Both the position numbers and the translations under genes were made by a program. From Clytia hemisphaerica (taxonomy: Eukaryota > Cnidaria > Hydrozoa > Leptothecata > Clytiidae), in assembly GCA_902728285.1 (NCBI GenBank), contig CACVBU010000004.1:853909-917908 (forward strand): a stretch of 64,000 bases of DNA, read 5' to 3'. Below are positions 31,008 to 42,598 of this stretch, piece by piece. Every line of letters begins with the position of its first letter. Positions within the stretch are counted from its first letter, which is position 1. The notes beneath the pieces were generated by a model, which searched no databases, was not told where the DNA came from, and worked only from the letters and a program-made list of their open reading frames with translations.

Positions 31008-33883
31008 TAAACTTCTGGATTTTGGGCGGTTTTTGATCCTTAATCCCAAAGACGCCACCTCCTTGTTAATCCTTCCTGAGCATACCCTGAAAGTCTCAAA
31101 ACTTTAGCATTAACATTACTTATGAACCGTTAGTGTTATATATTTCCCTTGGCAACGGAATGTTGCTAAGGCCTCATTTCCAGATGGTCTCCCACCTTAG
31201 CCTTTTTATTTGTGGCTTCTAAGGCTCAATTTTAATTTTTAAATAACTAGAAATCAGAAATCAACTGACAGGAACATTTCCATGACGTTTTCCTGGAAAA
31301 AGGCATCCAGTAAAATTTATATTCAAAAGATTTATAAGGTTATTAATAATACTAATATTGAAAGTAATTATTATACCTTTCCTGACAATTCGATCCACAA
31401 GTTTTTGAACAATATACGATGTGTCCGGGAAAAGAAAGCGAAACAGATTCTATACTCGAGTGAGAAAAAGAGCTAATTTTTCTAATCGCCTTCTTCTCTT
31501 AAATATTTTAGCCTTTTTTCCAGGTCCAGTTCAAGTCCTCTGTATAAGTTTTGAAATAGTCCTAAAAAAGTTGTGACGGGAGACCCTAGGCTAAGCCCCT
31601 TCTAAAAAGGAGAGTTTACCTTTAAAAAATAGCGAGATTTAAGGTCGAGAACTACTCTATATTTACTACCCAGCTACAAACAGCATAAAAATAAAAACTT
31701 CAGCCACTAAATTGTTTATATAATCAGTAACATATATTATGATAAGTGCATTTTTTGTAGTTTTTATTTAATACAATAGATATTTTATGTACAATAGATA
31801 TTTATATATTTTTGCTGACATTATTGTATATGGAGTATAAAACCCGGGGGGGGGGGGCAGCTGGGCAAAAGGACCGACGGGTATGTGCGGGTCCTAAGGG
31901 TACCTTTTCCAATATGTTTAAAATGCACTGTAAGGGTCGGAAAAACTAGAGATGCACTGTAAGGGTACAAATTTCAGAAAATTCTTGAAAAATCTAGATA
32001 TTTTGACCAAAAATGCTAGAATTTTGACCATCTTTTGCACGAAAAGTATCGAAAATTTTGGGGAAAATGCACTCTAAGGGTATGATTTTCACTGATTTTT
32101 GCTGCACTGTAAGGGTGCAATTTTAAAAGCCAATTTTTGGCCCGCACATACCGTCAGTCTGCAAACCCAGTGCCCCCCCCCCCCGGGGTATAAAACCATG
32201 CAATCACTTTTCAAAAGAATTTTTACATTTTTCAAATAAACTCACAGTATACCCCCAAAAAAGCTGACAAATTTTTATATAAAGTAAAATCTTCGATTTA
32301 CTTTGTTCTTATAAGAATGGTGTTTTTTTCATTTCAGGATGAATATTCTTAAAATCATCCTTAAAAAAATATTCTTACAGCATTCTTAGAAATTCAAAAC
32401 ATAGTCTGTGTGCATAAAATGGCATTTTATGGAAGTAGTCTTACTTGGGGCATTTAATTGGCAATTGAAAATTGAAAATGTTATAAAAATGGCATTCTTA
32501 GCTTCAATTGCCGAATTCTATGATGGTGATAGTCTCAGCATATTCTTAAATTCTTTGGCCAAATTCATCATTCAAGATTTTTTGACTTGTTTACTTAATA
32601 ATTCAATCTCAAAATCCTACTCAATTGTCTTGACAACTGAATATTTATTGATTGAACAAAGAATTTTAATCTTAGTTCAATTATTATAAGCTCAATTTAG
32701 ATAATGAGTTTTGAGAAATTTACTTTATATAAAAATTTGCCCACTTTTTTTGGAACACACTGTATTTTGGCGAGGATATAAAGTGACTAAATTCGCCAAA
32801 ATTGAATCTTCCAAATCATTCACTTTCTTTGTCTTTTTAACCTTTAAGTGCTACGTTCCTTTTTATATAAGTTTTTCAAGAAAATCGCTAGTTCAAAATT
32901 CAAAGGCTTATCTCTTTGCCCTCCTATACAGCCCATATGTCCAATATACTCGACATTGGCACTTAAAGAGTCTAAGGGATACCAAATTTAAGAGTTTTCA
33001 TGCGATTATTTCGGTCTCCAATGGTTGAAAATTCGAGAAAACTCACGTCAAAAGGTAGTATTTTCGAAGCATTAAATTGCCATTTTAGAGACCTAAAGAT
33101 TTCCGTTAGACCCGAGCAATAATTTAAAAAATCAGAAATAAAATCTCTCATAAAATGCGAAATAAAAGTTTTAAAGACAAATTCATCTATTTACATGAAC
33201 ATCATCATCTAATAATTCTCATAACAATTTAAAAATTAACTAGAAACAAAAATTCCTTTGACCATGTTACATAGATGGTTCTAGAGTGGTCAGAGTATTG
33301 AATCATTAATACAGGGTTACACGATATCGCCCAAAAAGATATTTAAAATTCAAGAATAAATTCTATACATTCCTTGTGTAAGCGAAAACTAATAACAGTG
33401 ATCAATATTAATGACAAGCTTCATACTAGTTTGAGTATACTACTAAAGAATGGCATAAAACTTTGAGTATTAATTTTCTTTACTCAAACTAGCAATAGAT
33501 TTTAGTAGTCGAAAAGGTATATTTTTATAAAACGGAATGTCAACTTTTACAGTTTTAGTCCTGTAGAATTTTGTCGAAAATAGAGTCAACCTAGAAAAAA
33601 TTCGAATAGAAGGTTTCTAGACACCGTTGGAAAGATAATTTTATCTGCTTTCGAATGTGGGGTAGAGTCGATTTTTACACCTTGGGCAAAAAGTTATTGA
33701 CCCGAAAATGAGTTTTAACGATTTTCGAAATCTTCCATAAGTCGGGATTGAAACACGGTACATCCTCCAAATATTGTAAAAAAACTTATAACGGCTGCAA
33801 ATCTGTGTCTTATACATAGAGGATATCTGAAGTTAAAGCTAGGTTATGATAAAAATGTAAAAGATGCTTATAATCATGAACTA
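31008..33883. other. Convergent intergenic region between ABHD and LDAH
   Basis: AT-rich. Contains the hAT-like MITE 31844-32188; the open frames here are A/T-biased and unconvincing. Confidence 0.45.
31844..32188. mobile_element. hAT-like GGGG-ended MITE
   Basis: A long G-run plus 'gctgggcaaaa...gacgggtatgtgcggg' mirrors 'cccgcacataccgtcag...cccagtg' plus a C-run. The 8-bp repeat tataaaac lies at 31836-31843 and 32189-32196. The phrase 'gcactgtaagggt' recurs inside. Confidence 0.75.
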
Positions 33884-35979
33884 TCATAACTTCTCAATAA
33901 ACTTATTACATAGCCTCGCTACACCTTCCGAAGAGTCAAGTACAAAATCATGTTTAAAACCATCACGTCCGTAGAAAGTTTTCACTTCAGGAAATTTCTG
34001 TATAAATTCCTCATAAAAAGAAAAAGGCGTCCATGCGTCACCGTCACCATAATAAACCGTCAATTTATTGGAATATCGTCGTATAATCCGGGATAATTCC
34101 GGATTCAAAGTTTTGACTTCTACTAACTCACATTCGACCATACGGAAACCTTGACTTAAAACGTCCCAAGAGACACATCGTCTGCACACTGGTACGATCG
34201 GGGCGTCAATTTGCCGCCATTTTGCACGCCATCGTATCAAAACATCTTGTAGGGCGTAAGGTAGATAAGAGGAAAAATATGCAGTCCATAGTAAAGGGAG
34301 TTTGAGATATGAAGTTATCAGATTCCAGAATTTTCCGTCAACTGTTCCAATCATGTTCGTGATGGTGGGGAAGAGTAATATACCATGAAGCGATCTATAA
34401 AAGATAGGTGTTAAAATGTATTATAGTCTCTCCACTATCATCTTAGGAATAATCGTTAACAAGTTTTGAGCAAACACTTTTCCTTCATTATCTTTCATAT
34501 TTTCAGGTCAAACAAACTATTTCAAAGTCAAAGTATTTTTTAAAATTATCAACAAAGGGTTTTAACTTTTAAAAATCCAAGTAGGAGAATCAAAACTCAG
34601 TAAAAACATTAAAAAATCGTCAAATTTTACTATTTGGCGGGGGATAAAAAATCGCCCTAAAAACTTTTGGTTGCCAAGCCTTTTATGCCCCTTCTCAAAA
34701 AAGTCTCGAAATTCTATCTACTTTCAAACCAATCACACGCGAATGTGTCCTACGAAAGATTCTACGGATCCGAAGCCTTGCCCCTTATTATTTTGAGAAG
34801 AGTGTATTCACCTTTCTGGTATATGGTCCATAAGCTGTAGAATAATATAAGCTCCTATGGAATGTCCGATAAAGATGATATTGCAGTCGTCAGGAATGAA
34901 TTGTCGGACACAGTCCTTCTTGTGTTGAATTTGTTCTTGCAAGGTTAATGGAGGAGTTCTCATTGGTTCATCTGTGTATGGGTGGATCGGTGAATGTCCT
35001 GAGATGTGGAAAACACGTTTTTTATAAGAACAAACTTGTGGAGAATCTTCTTATTCATAGTAGAAATTTTTAAGTCAAACAGAAAAAAACAAAAACAGTT
35101 TTTTGTACTGATATTTTCGCAATCCTTTTCTGGGTTGATCATCAGCAAACAAACAAAAAGAGTTTGCTGATGATCAACCCAGAAGAAGGTTGTGAAACTA
35201 TTAGTACAAAAAAACTGTTTTTGTTTTTTCTGTTTCATTGTTTCACATAAGAACAAACTATATGAACAAAAGGGTTTGATGGCCAAGATATTATGAACAA
35301 GTTAGGAAGTGTGAAAAAAACACTCACAAAATGGTTTAAAATTCAGAACATTTTAATAACGTTTTTTTTCAGCTTAAAAACTCAAAAAGCTTAGAAGAAC
35401 ACCCAAAGGCTAAAAATATTATGGATGTTATTATAAAAAAACGTGTATTTGATAGAGAATGGGTGAAACTTGCTTAGTTAGCTTTTAGATTTTCGATGTT
35501 CACATCAGGATCACATCGAAACAACATGATGAGCAGAATTGGATTTACTTTTTGTCTTCATGTTAATTTTAAGAAAAAGAGTATTCACACTTTATATAAG
35601 AACAGTAAGGCAGGCTTAAAAATACCATACATTACGAAAAAGACTGGAATCGCAGAGAGTTTTTGAAAATTTACAATTTGTGACTCAAAGTACATCCAAA
35701 AAAGTAACTGACCCTTAATAAAAATTGAATGGTTCTTATAAAAAAGAGAAATCCATTTATACCTGCATGTGAAAAACCGATAATTGGAATCCCCTTTAAC
35801 TTGTACAAACATTCCATAAACAATTCATAAAATTCAACCAAACCAGGATTACCAGGAATGACAACAATAGCTTTCTTGGAAGATGAAACTTCATTATCAA
35901 AGTTCCTCGTTTTTGCTATTACTGTCCATAAACCATCCAGATTTGCAGCTGTATGCTCTACTGCCTTGTGCGATGACAT
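33884..35979 (-). CDS. LDAH: Lipid droplet-associated hydrolase
   Basis: Three exons on the minus strand join in frame to 304 aa (human LDAH is 325): 35763-35979 (ATG at 35977-35979), 34812-34998 and 33884-34394 (stop TGA). Both introns are GT-AG. LDAH is an alpha/beta hydrolase fold protein on lipid droplets, implicated in cholesterol ester and triacylglycerol balance. Visible motifs: VVIPGNPGLVEFY (oxyanion strand and loop), FSHAGHSP, the nucleophile elbow IFIGHSIGAY, LLFPTITNM just after it, LTVYYGDGDAWTP with the acid, and FKHDFVLD with the catalytic His near the C-terminus. The order and spacing match the family over the whole length. Intron 1 carries a nested pair of transposons whose edge lies 15 bp upstream of the exon 2 boundary. 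Confidence 0.94.
35014..35445 (-). mobile_element. 'gttcttata' MITE in LDAH intron 1, split by a second insertion
   Basis: Left end 'cacgttttttataagaacaa' and right end 'ttataaaaaaacgtg'. The copy is interrupted at 35037-35246. Reading on the gene strand, its end lies 15 bp before LDAH exon 2. Confidence 0.75.
35037..35246. mobile_element. Hairpin insertion nested in the LDAH intron 1 MITE
   Basis: A 13-bp direct repeat ataagaacaaact flanks it (35024-35036 and 35247-35259). Inside, 'aaacaaaaacagttttttgt' is mirrored by 'acaaaaaaactgtttttgtt' and 'gggttgatcatcagcaaac' by its inverse, leaving a ~10-nt loop. Confidence 0.75.
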
Positions 35980-37281
35980 TATATTTTGTTGTATAATATA
36001 CCTGTTAAAGGTATATGATAAACAGTTTTATTAAGATCTGAAAGCACTGGTACGATACACAAAGCAGCAGTTGCTTTATGCTACTCAACAGCAGAATATT
36101 TCTCTCCAATCTGTACCTTAGTACTCTTTGTACTTTTTTGAAATATATTAAAGAAAAAGGAGACATGCCAAGACATTTTGCTAGTTAAGATCTCATGCTG
36201 AAGAATTAAAAAATCCAGCATCAAAACAATGACAGATGAATTCATAATTTTAATTAGTTCAAGTATACATTATTAATTTTTTCTTATCATTGTTTTATTA
36301 ATGCTGGAGTTTTGAATTATTCAACATGACGTTTCAACTAGCAGAAGTTCTATCTAGGGATACCCCAGACTCAACACTTGATACAATCAGTTAATTCAAT
36401 ACAGTTAATTTCCAGGCCCAATGTATGCCAGTGTGGAAATGATGCAAAGCCCACACCGAATTGTTATTCGTTAAAACTGAGGTTTAAGCCAAAAGAACAG
36501 AACAGCGATATTACTGGGTTTTGGGGCAGTGTAATCCAGTGCCCCAAACGGGTCCAGGGCTTAGCCCTGATGGAGGTTTAGGGGGCAAACCCCCCGAAAG
36601 CCGAGCCGTTTCAAAAATTAGTACTGGTTTTGTAACATTTTTGAAGGCTCACAAAAAACGTCTCATAGAAACAGGGCACATTGTGCACAGTGTCTATATT
36701 TTTGATATGGTTAATAAGCCAGATATATTTCCCAATTTAAAATGCTTTAATTTTTACCTAAATTGAAATACTATATTTCGAATTATACCCAGAAGCAAAA
36801 TGTGACAAAAAGTGACTTACTTTAAGGATGACATATTTTACTTTTTTACTCGTAAAGTAAGTCATTTATTGGCACAATCAACACCTAAAGTTGTTCATTT
36901 TTAACCACTGAGTGTTATAGGACGTGCAGTATTGAAACATTAATTTTTGTGTACATTATTTTCAAAAAATTGATTGTGACAAAGAGTGACATACTTTACT
37001 TTGAACATATAAGGGTAATTCATTTAGTACCTAAGTCGTTTTGCTATCATAAAGAATGGCTTCATAAATATATTTTTGAAAAGGTAATTAAATTTCCTAT
37101 TACCAGTCAAAATTTCAAGGCTTGTAATTAATTTGAGTTGATTTTATTCAACCTTAAAGATTTTTGTCAATTTTTTGTGTTTTAAAAAATGTCACACAAT
37201 GACTGTTCAGCCCTGGGATTATTTCATTTTCTCACCCCTAAAAGTTGCTCGTAAGCTTTATATTTACACTCTACGTTGTTA

Positions 37282-37828
37282 GGCCAAAAAAAAAAGTAGT
37301 CTTGTTTCCGGAAATCGGCCGGGTGAACTTTTTTTTGGAAAAAAATATATCTCACCCGGCCGCAAATAGAAAAAAACTTTTTTTTTTGTGCAATCGAAGA
37401 AAAAAAACTTTTTTTCAAACTGAATATTTCAGACAAGTAAGCTAAAGAACGCAAAACGTTTTCTCAACATTATTTAGTTCTTCGTAGTAACAATATGTAT
37501 TAGTTGTGCACGAGGCATTATGTGTGCAAAAAATTGTACGCAATGCGTTTACGTATGTCACTTGTGTTTTGAAAAAGAAAATCTTCTGTCACAAATGTTT
37601 TCTACTTTCCTGTATTATGTTGTTGTGAATAGAATTACCTTAGAGTACAGCTTCTTCTTAAAATTTCGTTTTTTCAAGTAAAGAGACATCGAACCTGGAT
37701 TATTTTTTCGTACAAGTCAATTAGAGTTTTTCTAGGAAAATTGAAAAAAAAAATATTTTCCGGCCGCCCGGGTGAGATTTTTTTTCGTCACCCGCATTTC
37801 CGGAAACAAAACTACTTTTTTTTTGGCC
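37282..37828. mobile_element. Harbinger-like MITE (547 bp) with TTA target duplication
   Basis: 'ggccaaaaaaaaaagtagt' plus TTGTTTCCGGA at the left is the inverse of 'tccggaaacaaaactact' plus a T-run and GGCC at the right. TTA flanks both ends (37279-37281, 37829-37831). GGCC termini with a TWA duplication fit PIF/Harbinger. Inner inverted 'cggccgggtgaa' / 'cacccggccg' pairs. Confidence 0.75.
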
Positions 37829-38585
37829 TTATATATATGGTCAATGGTGGTCAAGGGAGAGCTAGGTGGATGCATTTTTAAACCTGCGGCGTCATGAAAT
37901 TGGGCGTTAGAATGGGGGTGCTTCTCTCGTCTTGAAAAGCTTTGACTTACGCCAATATCTTACTTTATATCGGCTCCTTGTGCCAATACGCCAAACGTAA
38001 TTACCGTCAGCGGCTCTAATTTGGCACAATTGGTTGAAACATGGGACTGTTGCATATCTGGTCTGAAATAAACTAACTGTAAAATCAAAACAGAAATTGT
38101 GTATTTTTTAATATGCCTTTCCTTAACTCAAATCAAATGACTTTGGAGTTTCGGTGAAATGGGGGCCGAATTGCCGTCCCATGTTTTGTCAGATAGTGCC
38201 CCCAAGTGGAGCAGTTGACGGTACTGCCTCACTCTGAATATATTCACATACTGTGCACCATTTCCAGCCCGGAATGGATGGAGTTATTTAGCTAGTATAG
38301 GTATACGAAACTGACTCAATGCCTAGGCTGTTGCGTTTTCCCAAACAACTATTTGCTGATTGAAACTTTATTTCTTTGATAGAATAGAGATCGCATCTTC
38401 TTTTTCAATCTGTGATTCCCACCTTCCTATTTTCTGTTATTTTTCTCTACTAAAAAACAAAAAAGAGTGTGGTAGGTAATTAGAATCAGCTTATATATAC
38501 CAAATAAAGTGTAAAGTTCCCAACTGCCCAACATAACAAAAATGAAAAACATCTAATCTCACACCATACCATAGCATAGCTATAA

Positions 38586-38763
38586 GACCTTTTTTCAAAG
38601 AGGCCACCCTGTTGAATAATTATGTAGTCCAGCAGAAAAACAATGATGAACCATGAATAATTACTACAATATGCATGATACAGTAATTATGCATGGATAT
38701 ATCATTGTTTTTATGGCTGGACTACATAATTATTCAACATGACATCCTCTTTGAAAAAAGGTC
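38586..38763. mobile_element. Palindromic MITE
   Basis: 'gaccttttttcaaagagg' and 'ctgttgaataattatgtagt' at the left are mirrored by 'actacataattattcaacat' and 'cctctttgaaaaaaggtc' at the right; ~60-bp arms with a short centre. Confidence 0.8.
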
Positions 38764-39186
38764 TCATAGTAATAGTAATTTACTACATCTATTTAATATC
38801 TGCTCTGCCACCCAGTCCAGGTCTGCTGAAAGAAGATACATACCCTGGTGCTGGTAGAAGGTAGAGAAGGTTGAAGATCTAGAAGACAAGTGACAAGAAG
38901 ACATATGTTGGACGGTGAAGGCTTCTTCGTAAAGACGAAAGACATGTACCTATTTTTTGGATCCGGCATGCGGGAATAGTGTCAGGACCTGCAGGCGACC
39001 TGGTAGGGTTGGGTATGGGTGTGGTTTGGGTGTGGTTACGTATCAGATTGGCTAGGAATTTGGTTATTATCAGTTAGGGTTAGGGTTGGAGCTCGAAAAA
39101 AGCACTCTTTTGTGATTTTCTCTTAATACAGTCTGGTCTGTAGTTTGTACAATATAAATAGCCGTCAGAAACGCTCTTTCGGCATG

Positions 39187-39720
39187 AATCCGTGGCGCAG
39201 TGGTTAAGGCATTGGGTTTCAAAACATCGGAACTTTGCATTTAGTGGGTTCGAATCATTGAGTTTCAAGCCGAAGGCTAGAGGTCAATCTCTAACCTTTC
39301 TCAGGCAAGAAAAATTGAAGCCTTAAAAAATGCGCCGTATTTTTTATGACGGATTGAATCTAGCAATTCCTTTGTTTTCGAGTGATATATTTTTCGAAAT
39401 TAAGCGGTAAATTTTAGTTTCAATCTGTCATTTGTGTAAAAACCAGGCGGATCGCTCAAGGCCGCGCAACTTTGGTAGGATTTGTTGGCTTCAAATCCTA
39501 CCAAGGAGATTGACCTCTAGCCTTCGGCTTGAAACTCAATGGTTCGAATCCCACCGGTGGCGATCTGTCGGTAAGTCATTCAGCAAGTTAGAAAACATAG
39601 TAAATAACTCACACAGAACCAGAAAGTCAGAAAAACTACGAACAAGAGACTGGAAAGTACGAAATAAGTCCAGATCTGTCTTTCGTCTTTACGAAGAAGC
39701 CACGACCATGTTGGACAGAA
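39187..39720 (+). mobile_element. tRNA-derived SINE, interrupted by a Mutator-like MITE
   Basis: A polymerase III box A (TGGCGCAGTGG, 39193-39203) and a box B (GGTTCGAATC, 39247-39256, continued as GGTTCGAATCCC at 39541) are spaced as in a tRNA. The right half (CCACCGGTGGCGATCTGTCG and onward) continues after the insertion. The 3' part (39684-39712) is repeated in reverse at 38912-38941. Cloverleaf pairing is too poor for a working tRNA. Confidence 0.7.
39257..39540. mobile_element. Mutator-like MITE inserted in the SINE box B
   Basis: Termini 'attgagtttcaagccgaagg' and the exact inverse; TIR ~35 bp. A 10-bp direct repeat ggttcgaatc flanks it (39247-39256, 39541-39550). Length 284 bp. Confidence 0.88.
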
Positions 39721-39856
39721 ATTGCAGCCAGACGACAACGATGTCTTTCACTTTCGTTTTCTCGCTGTAGAAGCCTGCCCGCTCCGTAAGTCTTCCTACC
39801 CGGCATCATCTTTATCCCGGAAGCCCAAATGCACAAAAATATCGCAAACCCTCGCA

Positions 39857-39985
39857 AACCTAGGTTTATGCTTTAAAACTTAGGTTTATGCTTCATAAAC
39901 CTGGGTTTGCACCCTGTAAACCTAGGTTTGTGCTATAATACCTGAGTTTACGCTTTGTAAACCTAGGTTTATGGGTTTAGGTCTC
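39857..39985. repeat. Minisatellite, ~21-bp unit 'acctaggtttatgctttgtaa'
   Basis: About six diverged tandem copies of AAACCTAGGTTT(A/G)TGCTT; each unit has a palindromic AAACCTAGGTTT core. Confidence 0.75.
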
Positions 39986-40064
39986 AGGGGGGGGGGCACT
40001 CAAAATTTGGCTTCTAAAATCGGACCCTTACAGTGCTGTGAATTTCCATGAAAAATTATACCCT

Positions 40065-40620
40065 TACAGGGGATCTTAAATACCATCATACCGACAAAAT
40101 TTCGGGTCAAATAACGTAATACCGTCGGTGAAGGAAGCCTAATACCGATACCGATATTATATTTATGTTTTTTTTCTCGAAAATAATGAATTTTCAGTTA
40201 TCAAATCTATTGTGTAGTAACAAATTAGAAACTGTACAAACAAGTCTTGTACTTTATGAGGCCCCGGAGGCCCCCCAGTCAACCCTCAATGATTCAGGTA
40301 TTCACGCACAATTTTTTGCCAATTCACGTATTCACGCGCGAAAGAAACCATTTTCACGTTCACGCAGTCGCACCAATTTTGCTTTTACATCTTTGGTTAA
40401 ATTAAACGATTGTGACATCGGGCTAAATTTAACCTTTTTATGGTCTCTTTTAAACAGATTGACCTATTCTTATACCAAACATTTTCGCCAATATATAAAG
40501 TTTTTTGCTTGTTTTGTGACCTTATTCTCGATATCGTCGACTTTTTAAGGCCTCTTTTACAGCTATTTGAGCTTTCATGAAGCAATATTTTAGGTCTGCC
40601 GCGCCAAAGTTACTTGCTTG
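40065..40620 (-). mobile_element. Partial reverse copy of the 22955-24314 hAT-like element
   Basis: Matches 23750-24310 in reverse complement, including 'aataccgataccgatatta', 'aacaaattagaaactgtaca' and 'gattgacctattcttatacc'. The opposite terminus is absent. Confidence 0.75.
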
Positions 40621-41121
40621 TTACGGGAGGCAAATGCAAAATTAAGCCTTTCCCCCTATAATTTCTTTCTCGCAGACCCGTAAGATGTCTTTTATATTGA
40701 GAATTAATTTAAAATCGAGGTTTGGGCCAATCATGGTCTGAGAAGCTGTAGACTTCAACACAGGCTTCATAGAGGTGGTGCTGTGGTACAAGTAAAGGAC
40801 GCAAATTCCAAAGTTTAACCCCCTATCGGAGGAAATAAAATAAATGGAAAATAAGAACGCGAGCGAAGCGAGTGCAAAGATTTTTCGACGCTCTCCTAGC
40901 CTTTGTTATTGAAAAACGGCCTTAATACGCTATTGTTAGCCAAGTATGCCTTGTTTGGTCACACAATTTTTGATTTTATTTAACACTGACCATTTGTTGG
41001 CAAAAAGAGAAATATGGTACGGCGAGCGACGTACCTACCATGCCTGCGGCGTTCCAAGAGTTTCGCCCAAGAAATAATTTAAAATTTAGAATGCCTAGAT
41101 TGCCTGAAAACGCATGTGCAT

Positions 41122-42040
41122 TGCATCCGTTTTTTATTTGAAGTCAATTCAACCATTTACTGACAACTGGCAAGCTTTTGAAGCAAAGGTCCCTGACATG
41201 ATTTGAATCCCGAATAGGGGAATTTCCCATAGTCACGTGACAACTAAGCTCATATTCTGAATTATTTTTTTTTGGAATTTGTTCCTTAGCATATGAACTT
41301 GCATCCGTTTGTTATTTAAAGTCAATCAAATCATTTTTAAGAAAGGTCCCTAAAATAATTGAACTCTTGAAAAGGGGAATTTCCCATAGTCACGTGACAA
41401 CTAAGCTCATATTCTGAGTAATTTTTTTTTGGAATATTTTCCCAGATATGTGAACTTGCATCAGTTTGTTATTTGAAGTCGATACTTTTCTTCCTTGAGT
41501 TTTTATGAGCTTTTCAAAAAAGGTCTCTAAATTGAAATAACTCACAAATAGGGGAATTTCCCATAGTCACGTGACAACTAAGCTCATATTCTAAATTTAT
41601 TTTTTGGAATATTTTCCTTGACTTGTGAACTTGCATCCTTGTTTTATTTGAAGTCAATCCAACCATTTCCTGATGACTGGTAAGCTTTTGAAAAAAGTCC
41701 CTGAAATAATTTGAATCCCGAATAGGGGAATTTCCCGTAGTCACGTGACAACTAAGCTCATATTCTAAATATTTTTTTTGGAATATCTTCCTTGCATGTG
41801 AACTTGCATCTGTTTTTTATTTGAAGTCAATTCAACCATTTACTGACTACTGGCGAGCTTTTGAAGAAAGGTCCCTGACATGATTTGAATCCCGAATAGG
41901 GGAATTCCCCATAGTCACGTGACAACTGAGCTAATATTCTTAATTTTTTTTATTGGGATTTATTCCTTAGTATGTGTGCTTGCATCCGTTTTTTATTTCA
42001 AGTTAATATCTTTTTTCGTTAAGTTTTTATTGAGCTTTTT
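41122..42040. repeat. Tandem satellite, ~173-bp unit, five full copies plus a part
   Basis: Unit starts (tgcatc...) at 41122, 41300, 41457, 41632, 41805 and 41981, giving periods of 157-178 bp. Every full unit contains 'ggggaatttcccatagtcac' or a close variant and a perfect GTCACGTGAC palindrome (41232, 41389, 41566, 41740, 41914), then 'aactaagctcatattct'. Confidence 0.9.
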
Positions 42041-42242
42041 CGAATCCCCGAATGCGAATCCCGAATACCGAATACGCGAATACCTAACTCCAGCGAATCT
42101 ACCAAAATAATCTGCTCGAAATTTTTTTTTAAACAAGGTATCATATTTCAATATTTTTGAATTCAAAAAAAAGGCAAAAGACCGAAAAAAACACGCGAAA
42201 TTAATAAATTTCATCATTAATTTAAATAATACACTTTTTTGA

Positions 42243-42474
42243 ATATAAGAACAAACTTCATAAGAACATAAGGCGTCGATGTTCAAAATATTAAGCACAA
42301 GTTAAGAACCTTTTAAGGCTTTGGGGACTTTTTTCTTTTGAAAATGGACAAAAATACTCATAAAGTGGTGAAATTAAGAACATGTTAAGAACATTTTTGG
42401 GCTTAGTACTAAAAAAGTTAAGAACATCTGAAGTCTTCAAAGATGGTGGATGTTCTAATAAAAAACGTGTACAG
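42243..42474 (-). mobile_element. 'gttcttata' MITE copy
   Basis: Reverse-oriented copy: 'aagaacataaggcgtcgatg', 'gttaagaacatttttgggc' and the end 'ttctaataaaaaacgtgta'. Confidence 0.7.
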
Positions 42475-42598
42475 TAACAAGTACATCAAATATAAGCTAT
42501 ATTCTCTACAAAATCATTCAAATCCTCATTTAACAACAAATTTATCTAGGGTTATATGACAGTTGTTAGCTTTCGTTGAGCCTCCTTCAAACTTGTTT

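Larger units (their letters stand above)
35980..42598. other. Intergenic region upstream of LDAH, no gene recognised
   Basis: About 6.6 kb with no supported gene. Holds a Harbinger-like MITE, a palindromic MITE, an interrupted tRNA-derived SINE, a minisatellite, a hAT-like copy, a ~173-bp satellite and a 'gttcttata' MITE, each listed separately. 36000-37200 and 37850-38560 show nothing I can name. Confidence 0.5.

Noticed and set aside
32408-33028. Two hydrophobic plus-strand ORFs between ABHD and LDAH
   Set aside because: Leu/Ile/Phe/Lys-rich translations of AT-rich DNA; no start context or homology.
21748-35979. Functional lipid-hydrolase cluster (ABHD plus LDAH)
   Set aside because: Both are alpha/beta hydrolases but of distinct families in convergent orientation with separate flanks; chance adjacency is the simpler reading.
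37224-37454. Overlapping ORFs on both strands
   Set aside because: They fall inside the Harbinger-like MITE 37282-37828 and reflect its A/T runs.
39078-39095. Telomere-like TTAGGG repeats ('gttagggttagggttgg')
   Set aside because: Only two units; not enough for an interstitial telomere.
39188-39256. Possible tRNA gene
   Set aside because: Box A and B are good, but the acceptor and anticodon stems do not pair, and the unit continues into a SINE-like body; it is a tRNA-derived SINE.
41122-42040. CRISPR-like array
   Set aside because: Units are ~173-bp tandem satellite copies without unique spacers, in an animal genome.
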